Shown here piece by piece: positions 1-9,800 of a DNA stretch of 64,000 nucleotides; the first letter of the stretch is position 1, and each line of letters begins with the position of its first letter. The notes beneath the pieces were generated by a model that saw nothing but the letters and a program-made list of their open reading frames with translations, ran no database searches and had not been told where the DNA came from. The DNA is taken from contig NC_036454.1 of NCBI RefSeq assembly GCF_002775205.1, positions 620,001-684,000 of the forward strand, written 5' to 3'. Both the position numbers and the translations under genes were made by a program. The DNA comes from Xiphophorus maculatus (taxonomy: Eukaryota > Chordata > Actinopteri > Cyprinodontiformes > Poeciliidae).

Positions 1-1727
1 AGTTTTATAACCACTACAGCAGAAGCTTCCAGAAGAGCTGATACAGACTTTGGAACGACAGAAAAGGCCAAGTGCACGACTTCGAAGACAAATGGTGAGG
101 ATTATTGTCTCTGGAATGATGCTGATTTGCAAGAATCCAACCAAACGCAACACTACTGAAATAGCAGAAAGGATGGTGAGCAGGTATCCAAAGTCACTTA
201 AGGATGTCATTGATGGTGACGTTATTGGACTTGGTTATCATTCCTTGGTAAAACAACTCCAGGCAAGAATTGAAAATGTCAAACGACAAGACACACCATA
301 GATAACTAAACGCAAGGCAGAATCAGATAATGACACCGATGAGATACCTGCTGAGCGGAAAGCCAGTGTTCAAGACACGTATGGCTGTGTCAACTGGGCG
401 CCAAAGTCTTTGCCCCTTTCTGAGACTGTAGAGAGTCAGCTTAAGAAAAAGAAGACATGAAAAAGATGTTCAAAGACAAAAAATATGCTGCAGAAGATGT
501 GAAAGAACTTATCGGGTCCACCTATTACACGCAACGAAAGGACATCAATAAAGGTACAAGCATCCTGAAGCTATGCCAAGAATGGCCTTTTTTGTTCCAT
601 GAAACTGGCATGGCAGAACACTTCCAGCAACTTACTGGCATCAGTCTGATGGAAGCCTTCTTCACCAATCTGGACAAAAAGGGGGAGCGCGTCGTCAACT
701 TCCTTAAAACTGTTTTTGCTCAGAAAGAAAAACAAGTTCTGGAGTCTCTCCTCAAGTTAGCAAGTGAAAAAGGTCAGTCCAGTGGTTGTACAGAGATGAT
801 TCTTCTTCTACTTGCTTTTTTTGGTGAGAAGGAAGAGCATATGTTCCACTATGTTGAGAAGACGAGCCTTGCTGAAGAGGTTGAGATGGAGGATGTGCCA
901 GCAACACCCTGCCTTATTGTGTGTGGTATGTCTGAACCAAGTTGACAAAGTAGTTGAATGGTTCACACGGGCTTTTTGTGATATATATTTGTTCATGTTT
1001 TTTATTCAAAGGGTCCTCTTGCTTCACTGCAGACTGCTTCATGTTGAGTATTGATCAGAAGATTATCAATGACCACATCACTGCCTTCTCCTGTGCCATC
1101 TGCCTGATGTTTGGCAGTTACTACTGTTTTAATATACACTACCCAGTGGGACTGCGGTCAACACTGGAGTTCCTCCAGAGGTAATTCTTATACTTACACA
1201 CAGTCTATATTTACCAGCAAGATAAAGTTTTCACAACATAGATCAGAATGTTACTAGTTACCGAAATATAATAAATACAAAAGACAATTGAAATGGAGGG
1301 GAAAAAACTGCTAAATCTAAATATTCATGATAGAAATAATGCCAGTGGAAACTGTGAAAATGTTTTATCATTTCTTTGCTGTTGCTGAGCAGTGTTTAAA
1401 TTGTATATTTTTTATGGCCATGGAGACAGAAGAGTTCTTCAGTCTGTTTGTGAAGCAGGATAGGCACAAAAGCCTGTCACTAAATATTCCTCTGGCTCTG
1501 CCACTGAATCCCGCCACCACAAAGCTGGATCTTGTGAAATCTTTCTGTTAAGTCATTTATAAACATAACATTAAATGCAATAAAATTTCTTTTCTTCAAG
1601 GTGTTTCTTTTCAATTAATCCGGAGAGAGGAACAAAAGTTGAGCATAGCAAGAGGAGGAAGATTTTTGCGGTCAACCCAAGAGTCCTCACGCTCATCGCT
1701 GACCTTGCAGACCATGAGTGGACTTAG
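1..1727 (+). pseudogene. SAMD3-like gene copy, 3' part, decayed
   Basis: Three exons read on the + strand: 1-925, 1033-1180 and 1601-1727, with consensus GT/AG at each junction (donors at 926 and 1181, acceptors ending 1032 and 1600). The joined frame ends ...DLADHEWT-stop. The protein resembles the fish 'sterile alpha motif domain-containing protein 3-like' family as I recall it, notably the stretches EEVEMEDVPATP, CLMFGSYYCFNIHYP and FAVNPRVLTLIADLADHEW. No SAM domain is visible because the 5' part lies outside the window. Exon 1 is broken: an in-frame TAG at 299-301, and a one-base loss near 447-457 shifts the frame just before MKKMFKDKKYAAEDV. Downstream of the shift the frame is open to the end. 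A decayed duplicate is the best reading; an upstream-truncated or recoded gene is less likely. The molecular function of this family is unknown to me. Confidence 0.6.
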
Positions 1728-2590
1728 ACCATACTTTGTGAGTCATGTGATATGATGTGTAATGTTGTTATGTTGCGGTATGTTGAAAACTGCATTTTAT
1801 TGGTATTTAAGGTTTACACTGTAAGATTTCACATTTTTCATCTTCATGTTAAATCTTGCAAATTTATGTTAGACATTTTTTTATATATATGTATATAGCA
1901 GATGACAATAACACAGATTTTATGCTGCACCACTGTCACGGCTTAATGAATATGTGGTGATTTACAAGTTTCAAGTCAAAAATCCTGACAAACGTGAACA
2001 GTTTTAATTATCTATTTCAGAAAGGTTACAGTGGTGACCAGCACATTTGTTAGAAAGTTCTTATTTCTGTGTATGTGCCAATTCCATATGATATGGATTA
2101 TTCATTTGAAACACACTGCACCGGGGTTGAAGTGATAATGTTGTGTCATATCTGTTCAAACTTTTGCACTAATATAAGTGCTTGCTGCTTTTTGGAAGAT
2201 GTTACAAGTTCTTTGTAATCAGTGTTCACAGGGTTGTGAGAAGTTTGTACAGCCCAAAAAGTTTTCATTAAATGGAAAAAATACAATAAAGTTTGGTTTT
2301 TGGATACTTTATGTAAAATTTACTTATACTTTTCCATGTTTTTACCATTAGACAAAACTGGTAACACATTATTTAGCTGCTCTAATCGATTTGATAATTT
2401 TACCAAGTAAATGTGCACTTTTTAATTTCACAATTTGCACTAACTAAACATTTCTTTAATGTTTCAATGTTAATTTTTAGCCAAAAAGTTTATTTTTCTT
2501 AGTTTTATATATCATTATGGCTTCAAAGTCAGTAATTAACCATAAAATCAGCAATACTGGTGCTCTTTTACCATTAAAGAAAAGGATAAA
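1728..2590. other. AT-rich flank, possible 3' UTR
   Basis: No coding sequence is recognisable. An AATAAA at 2285-2290 could be the polyadenylation signal of the SAMD3-like copy, about 560 bases after its stop codon. Otherwise I see only AT-rich sequence. Confidence 0.3.
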
Positions 2591-3256
2591 TATCCTACAT
2601 TTTTACAGTTTTTTCCCTTTGGAAAATAAAGACAAAACATGTATTAATACAGTAATTTAGGGAAATGTTAGCATGGTAAAACTGTTAAATTTACAGTAAA
2701 ATGTTTTCAAATTTCATGGCATGAACCGCATCTTATATATCAATTTTAGGACAAAATATCATTTTTATAATGGTAATAATAGTAATTTTTACAGTAAAAG
2801 GTTAAAAAAACAATTTATTACTGTAGAATCAGCAACACCAATACTCATCTATCGTAATTGTAAAAAATGTCTTACTGTAATTTTGACGGTGAAATTCTGG
2901 CAACCACAGCTGCCGGTTAATTACTGTTTAAAATACAGACAAAACCCTGTAATTGTGCAGGAATTCAGTGACATATTTTATAATTTAGACTGTTAATTTT
3001 ACAACAAAATACTTTCATATTTAATGGCTCTAACTGTATTTGTAATATTGTTTTAATGGTAATTTTAGGATAAAACTTGATCAATTTCAATGGTAAGAAC
3101 TGTCATTTTTACAGTAAAAGGTTGAATAAAACACCATTTATTACTGTAGAATCAGCAATAGTAAAAATTGTCTGACTGTAATTTTAACGGTTAAATTCTG
3201 GCAACCACAGCTGCCAGTATTTTACCGTAAAAATTACTTTTTTTTTTTTTTACAGT
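2591..3256. repeat. AT-rich interspersed repeat with internal duplication
   Basis: The stretch is full of TTTTACAGTAAAA-type motifs. Units at 2791-2930 and 3111-3236 are direct copies about 320 bases apart; both run from ACAGTAAAAGGTT through ACTGTAGAATCAGCAA to TTCTGGCAACCACAGCTGCC. The stretch ends in a poly-T run and ACAGTG at about 3256, where the next repeat begins. It looks like a non-autonomous DNA element (MITE); the superfamily is not clear to me. Confidence 0.5.
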
Positions 3257-4365
3257 GTATTTAATGCATTCAGCTGAGAAAAATAAATAGTACATTTAGG
3301 ATTTAATTAGGAAGTTTACTTTGTAAAAGTTTAAAGAATCATCTTTATAGTTTGATTGTTGTGTTACCATGGCTACAATATGGTGTAGCCATGGTAATCT
3401 AATCGTTGTGTTTGAATTGGGTTTGTTCACAAATACATCACAGCAAATAACCAATAATCAGTGATTGATTTTAAACTTGACCAATGAACCTGGTCTCCCT
3501 CTCACAGATTCACCTTATCTATATTTAAACATGTTAGTGATGCTGAGGTTCTTAGTAGGACGGGTTCCGGGGGGAGGGCGGTTCTGTCTAAGGCCCCATA
3601 TTACCTTGATCCGGCCCTGGAGGAACAGCTGCTGCAATGCACATCTCTGGAATCTACCTTTAATCCCCCAGTGGCCCCTGTCAGTCCCCCGATGCTTTAG
3701 GGTCATTTTGATTCATTTCATTGTGGCATGTTTGGCTTTATGCTGCGGTTCTAATTATTGCTACAATATTTTCTCTGATGTTTATTTTGTGAACACTAAA
3801 TGCTCTGGGCTGAATCTTCCTTTAACACTTGAGGTTCTGCAATAACTTCTATTTACAGCTGCGAACCTCCAGCCCAGATCCCATCAGCAGCGGCTTTAAA
3901 CCGCCTGGTAGAAACGTTGAGAAGCAGAGCGAACAGTCAGCAGGTGGTACCAGGTGGTACTGGGCTTTGATCTGTGTCACAACTCGCGGTGACAGTCGGT
4001 ACCGTGTCTTATATCAGGATGTCTGATATAAAGACAGACATTCTTTCTACCTGTCGGTGGACCGACTCAGACTGCCTGTAGTGAACCGGGCATTTAGCAG
4101 AATGATGAAGTTAAAGTCAGAGGTTTTTTCTGCAGTCGAAGCATTTCTGTGTTTAGGGGAGAGGCGGGTTTTTTCCTGCTACTGCAAGGACAAGGGTTAG
4201 GGTTAGGGGGACAGAAGCAGGCCTTCTGACATACAAATTAAAAATAACAAATAAAAATAAAAAATTTTTGAAAAAAAAAAAACTCAAAAAGGGCACTAGG
4301 GGCATCAAGGATTAAAAGGGCAGGGGCTCAAGCCCCCTCGCCCCCCACCCCCTCTGCACGTACCT
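3257..4365 (+). repeat. Unclassified interspersed element, copy 1 (inverted relative to 10243-12020)
   Basis: This block is nearly identical, in reverse complement, to 10243-12020 apart from a solo LTR and other sequence present only in that copy. Shared landmarks include CTGAGGTTCTTAGTAGGACG, GCTGCGAACCTCCAGCCCAG and the terminal poly-C/G tract with GGGCACTAGGGGCATCAAGGAT. A third, older copy lies at 54830-55170. The ends are GC-rich and hAT-like in style, but I could not define terminal inverted repeats. A 126-codon reading frame at 3465-3845 is conserved between copies, yet it has no recognisable domain and is probably not a gene. Confidence 0.7.
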
Positions 4366-4929
4366 GCGTATATGCCTTTTGTTTCTGGACAATCTCGGTC
4401 GGATAATCGTGGTCAAAGTCGATTTGTTTACCCATTACCTGGATCTTTTTCTGCTTTCTTCAAAATCGTTTCTTTGGTCTCAAATTGTAGAAAGTTAACC
4501 AAGACAGACCTTGGTGCCGCATTTTTGTTCGGGTTTAGGGTGAGGGCTCGCTGGGCTCGTTGAATCTGGAGTTCGAGTTCCTCCTTAAAAAGTTGCACGA
4601 AGTTGAAGTTGGTTTCCGATTCTAGCTTCCGATTTGGGAAATGGCTTAAGGGCAATTCCACTTAATTTTTCACTACCTTCCGCATCTTTAATCGACTCTA
4701 GTTTAAAAACTACAACACCTAGACACTTCAAATCAGCACTGGAATATTCTGCTCTAATAGCAGAATATTTATAACCAGGTTTGGGATTTGTGAAACTTTT
4801 TTCTGATTTGTGAAACTGCAATAAAAGGCTATTTTTACCTTTGTTTTTGGTCTCGGTCACATGAGATCTGCTCTCATTCCAAAACTGCAACACCTAGACA
4901 CTTCAAACCTGGATTGGATTATTCTGCTC
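4366..4929. other. No gene; short direct repeat
   Basis: No gene is seen. A 27-base direct repeat (AAAACTRCAACACCTAGACA...) occurs at 4705-4731 and 4881-4907, in each case followed by a variant of ATTCTGCTCTATTAGCA about 20 bases on. Confidence 0.5.
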
Positions 4930-5130
4930 TATTAGCAAAAATCCATCTTGTTAGTCATCGATCTAACGTTGCCCATGGTAACAGAGGGGAGAAACGGCTT
5001 ATAACTTCTCTTCTCAATAAGCCTGTTTCTTCCTTTTTGTTCTTCTCCTCTGTTTCCTCTTCTGCAACCCCGATGTGTCCTTCTCCAGATCTCCTCGGGG
5101 ATTTCAGTGGATCTGGACTTCATGCCGGCT
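4930..5130 (-). repeat. L2/CR1-group LINE scrap (5' ORF region)
   Basis: The reverse strand encodes SVTMGNVRSMTNKMD, preceded by an Arg/Gly-rich stretch. The same [14 protein letters not shown] motif occurs in the larger LINE at 22326-23876, where it starts the endonuclease region. Only this short piece is recognisable. Confidence 0.55.
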
Positions 5131-6054
5131 GGTTTCAGCGCAATCGGCTAATCCCTGGTGTAAACAATGCAGCCAAGTTGCTGCGCTCGGCAGAGTATAA
5201 AAAGTATCTCAATAACGAAGAAAAAGATTATGACTTTCTTAGTCAACATTGTTGGAGATACTCTTCTGGCAAAGTAAAATAATTAAAGTGGTAAAATAAA
5301 AAAATCGAAAAAATATTTAAAGCATTTAAAAAGTAAAACGATGAGGAGTAACCGCAACAGGCTGCATACATGTGCATGCGCACTATTACGCCCATTTTGT
5401 AGCATCTCCTTGCTATCGTGTTCATCCATTTTCTCTGCTGGGGTTTTTTGTGCTCGCTAGCTTCGTGTTCGGAGATTTCTTCCATTACAGGCATCTCTTT
5501 GGTTCTGTCCTGCTTTTTATAGTTTTTCTGGCTTCTTCTCTTGCTTATCCCACTCATGCCTTAGTTTTGTCTATCAAGTTCCTATTTCGTTGTGGGCATT
5601 TTTTACCCGACTCTGGGGAACTAGCTGACTATGCTCCTATTCTCTCTGCCATCTTGAAAAAACCCCCATAGAAAAAGAATTTTAAAAATCCTAACCCATA
5701 AACGTTTCTTCCATTTCCATGCTTCCTTTCTTCTAAGAGAGCGGTCTTCAACCTATGGCTCCGAAGCTCTAAGTGGACCTCTCCCAATAGCTCCTAAAGC
5801 CTTTAATAAATCCACCTAGAAAACACAACGGATTTTTTATTTTTTTTGCATTTCCCAAACCCACAGACCGTGGGTGAATAATGACCACAATCAAAAGCAT
5901 TTTTTTTAAAAAATACACACCACAGTCTTCAAAAATATTACCCTTTACAATGGCTGAGAAGCACAGAAAGTACAGAGGAAAAGACAAATTATAATAATTC
6001 TTTTTAAGATAATCACCCAAAGTATTTGACGCATTCGATTAACCATTGTTAATC
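5131..6054. other. Intergenic, no gene recognised
   Basis: Open frames here lack any family resemblance. Around 5743-5800 the sequence GAGCGGTCTTCAACCTATGG resembles the end of a Charlie-type hAT element, but no partner end was found. Confidence 0.3.
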
Positions 6055-6800
6055 TTTATTGCATTTCTTTAAAACAACGGAAAGTGTTGGATAATGACTC
6101 ATCAACTCAAACTACCAGGCAGAAACTTTGAGTAAAACTGGTTTCTAGTTAAGTACCCCACATTTCCTCTTGCAGACCAGTTCTACATTTGTAAAGCAGA
6201 GGTGAAAAATGCATTACAAATGAGATTTGGTTTGTTTCACTTTCACCCTTCTATTGTGCTTTGAAAAATGCAGTTTTGAGCCATTTTTGTCATTTAGGAC
6301 TGCTAGAATTATTCCACCTCTTTGTCCTTGGATACATGCTAAAATGAATAACATGCATAAATAAATGTATATCCTCAGCCAGTATTGGATCATCTGGACT
6401 GTTGTATTTCTTAGTGGGTTCCCCCAGTTCTGACACAGAGCATTTTAGTAGCAAAGACTGATGAAAAAAGGAAACAACAATGTGTAAAAAGCAACTTTGC
6501 TGGTGAGTATGACTACCCAGCAAGAAACATTTATTGAGCTTAAGTCTTACCTTTGTACATCTCAGTTTGTGATTAGTTTGGCAAAATGCTTGATGACAAA
6601 ATCACCAAATACAAGTAGATACAGTAAGAAAAACTGAGTTGCTTAAGATTTTTTTTATGTACTGAACAATAGTTGATCAAAATATGACCTTGTATAAAGA
6701 GCTGTGGAAGACAGGTGAGGTCTTTTCTTCATTGATAAATGATTAATCCGTTCAAACTGGCTTAATCTTTATGGCTTCCATCCAGTTTCTTGAACACGAC
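6055..6800 (-). other. hmgcr: hmgcr 3' UTR (extent inferred)
   Basis: This lies directly after the hmgcr stop codon (6801-6803) on the - strand. Candidate polyadenylation signals, read as TTTATT on the + strand, lie at 6530-6535 and 6055-6060, giving 3' UTRs of roughly 270 or 745 bases. Which one is used cannot be told from sequence. Confidence 0.4.
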
Positions 6801-6873
6801 CTAACTTCTGTCAGTCTGCATTGAGCCTCTCCTGCTGCATGTTCCCTGAGTCCCATGTAAGTCCACCTTAGAT
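6801..6873 (-). CDS. hmgcr: hmgcr coding exon 19 (residues 861-884, stop)
   Basis: Completes R861, then S862 (human S872, the AMPK site) in [20 protein letters not shown], and ends at TAG 6801-6803. The tail is somewhat longer than the human one. Confidence 0.92.
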
Positions 6874-9800
6874 CTGCAAACAAAACATTATAATTATACT
6901 CTCAGTATTCTGTCCTGACAACTTTTAAGTTGTTCTGTTCAAAAGCATGCAACTATAAGAGCCTAACTCCAACACCCCATTTCTGAACAACCCTGCAGAC
7001 TAAAGCAAAGTTATTCCCACAGGTCTCTTGTAGCTATGTATACAGGGGCTTTGTAGCCCTTAAAATGGGTTTTCATGGGTGTATTGATGAAGAAGAATCA
7101 GAGATGTGATTGTAAATATAGTTCCAAATGTAAGTATTTTCTCTTAGTATACTTGTATTGATAGTTTAAAAAAAAAGATTTCTCAAGTCCAAAAATTGTG
7201 CTGTAGTATCAACCAATATATTGTCTATACTGATCCATTTTGTTTAAAGAATCAAAGCAACACTCCAGGTGTGTTTTTGATGAGGCAATATCACTATAAC
7301 CTGATGTAAATGCAAAAAAAAAAATGATTTTATGCAATACCCCCTTTGAAATGCAAGCTGTTCCATTCATTTTACTTATTAGTTTTGATAATGAGGTGAT
7401 TGTGTACCAGTGAAAAAAAAGTTCCTTATGAAGGTAAAACTGAAAATTATTGAGAACGTTACATTCTTACATTACAGCTGGAATCTTTTTTTTTTAAACA
7501 TGCATACATGTCATAATAAACCGAAACTGAACTACTAATTAAATTAGCTTTTTCAGGATGGGGAAGCTACAGTGGTATGTTGCTAATGCTTGTGCTAGCA
7601 CATACAATGACAGGAACACAAGAGAACGGACCGGACTACATGGGAAATCAATACACAACTGAAGGAGGATTTGAACAAGTGGGGAATTTACAGTTAGGGC
7701 CAGAAATATTTGGACAGTAACACAATTTTCGCGAGTTGGGCTCTGCATGCCACCGCATTGAATTTGAAATGAAACCTCTACAACAGAATTCAAGTGCAGA
7801 TTGTAACGTTTAATTTAAAGGGTTGAACAAAAATATCTGATGGAAAATGTAGGAATTGTACACATTTCTTTACAAACACTCCACATTTTAGGAGCTCAAA
7901 AGTAATTGGACAAATAAACATAACCCAAACAAAATAGTTTTTTTTCAATATTTTGTTGCGAATCCTTTGGAGGCAATCACTGCCTTAAGTCTGGAACCCA
8001 TGGACATCACCAAACGCTGGGTTTCCTCCTTCTTAATGCTTTGCCAGGCCTTTACAGCCGCAGCCTTCAGGTCTTGCTTGTTTGTGGGTCTTTCCGTCCG
8101 AAGTCTGGATTTGAGCAAGTGAAATGCATGCTCAATTGGGTTAAGATCTGGTGATTGACTTGGCCATTGCAGAATGTTCCACTTTTTTGCACTCATGAAC
8201 TACTGGGTAGCTTTGGCTGTATGCTTGGGGTCATTGTCCATCTGTACTGTGAAGCGCCGTCCGATCAACTTTGCAGCATTTGGCTGAATCTGGGCTGAAA
8301 GTATATCCCGGTACACTTCAGAATTCATCCGGCTACTCTTGTCTGCTGTTATGTCATCAATAAACATAAGTCACCCAGTGCCATTGAAAGCCATGCATGC
8401 CCATGCCATCACGTTGCCTCCACCATGTTTTACAGAGGATGTGGTGTGCTTTGGATCATGTGCCGTTCCCTTTCTTCTCCAAACTTTTTTCTTCCCATCA
8501 TTCTGGTACAGGTTGATCTTTGTCTCATCTGTCCATAGAATACTTTTCCAGAACTGGGCTGGCTTCTTGAGGTGTTTTTCGGCAAATTTAACTCTGGCCT
8601 GTCTATTTTTGGAATTGATGAATGGTTTGCATCTAGATGTGAACCCTTTGTATTTACTTTCATGGAGTCTTCTCTTTACTGTTGACTTAGAGACAGATAC
8701 ACCTACTTCCCTGAGAGTGTTCTGGACTTCAGTTGATGTTGTGAACGGGTTCTTCTTCACCAAAGAAAGTATGCGGCGATCATCCACCACCGTTGTCTTC
8801 CGTGGACGCCCAGGCCTTTTTGAGTTCCCAAGCTCACCAGTGAATTCCTTTTTTCTCAGAATGTACCCGACTGTTGATTTTGCTACTCCAAGCATGTCTG
8901 CTATCTCTCTGATGGATTTTTTCTTTTTTTTCAGCCTCAGGATGTTCTGCTTCACCTCAATTGAGAGTTCCTTTGACCGCATGTTGTCTGGTCACAGCAA
9001 CAGCTTCCAAATGCAAAACCACACACCTGGAATCAACCCCAGACCTTTTAACTACTTAATTGATTACAGGTTAACGAGGGAGACGCCTTCTGAGTTAATT
9101 GCAGCCCTTAGAGTCCATTGTCCAATTACTTTTGGTCCCTTGAAAAAGAGGAGGTTATGCATTACAGAGCTATGATTCCTAAACCCTTTCTCCGATTTGG
9201 ATGTGGAAACTCTCATATTGCAGCTGGGAGTGTGCACTTTCAGCCCATATTATACATATAATTGTATTTCTGAACATGTTTTTGTAAACAGCTAGAATAA
9301 CAAAACTTGTGTCACTGTCCAAATATTTCTGGCCCTAACTGTAAATCTTTTAGCTAGCATGTTTTGCTCTTACCTGTTATGAGTCATGTGACTCTTGACA
9401 AGGTGCCCAGCAGCCAGAGCACTCAGCAGTGAGAGCTCTCCAGCCAGCACAGTGGCACATACAATCCTGGCCAGCTGGCAGGCATTCTCCCCTGGGTACT
9501 GCTGACTGGCACCCTGGACTCCCAGCATCTGAACAAATACACGCACACGTTTGTTATAAAAATTATCTAAGTTCATTTACTTGTGAGTTTATTTTAAAGG
9601 TTATGTTTTCATATTATTATTTTGTGTGTTGTTTACTTGACTCCTTTTCTTCTGTGAAACACTATTAACCATTTTTAGGATGTTTGCCTGGAGGCTAGAG
9701 GCGTTTGCACATTCCTGTGTTGTCAGCTTTCTGTGGGGCTGATTGGTTGCGGTCAGCCTCATGCCCTTGTAAGGGCATGTCCACAGAAGGTTCCAGAACA

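Larger units (their letters stand above)
6874..9373 (-). other. hmgcr: hmgcr last intron
   Basis: This 2.5 kb intron carries the Tc1-like element at 7691-9341. The left part (6874-7690) holds nothing recognisable except short poly-A and poly-T runs. Confidence 0.8.

Noticed and set aside
5372..5671. 99-codon + strand frame with hydrophobic stretches
   Set aside because: No similarity, no splice or promoter context; lies next to LINE scraps.
8339..9175. Long 278-codon + strand open frame
   Set aside because: It is the antisense shadow of the Tc1-like transposase and shows no domain of its own.
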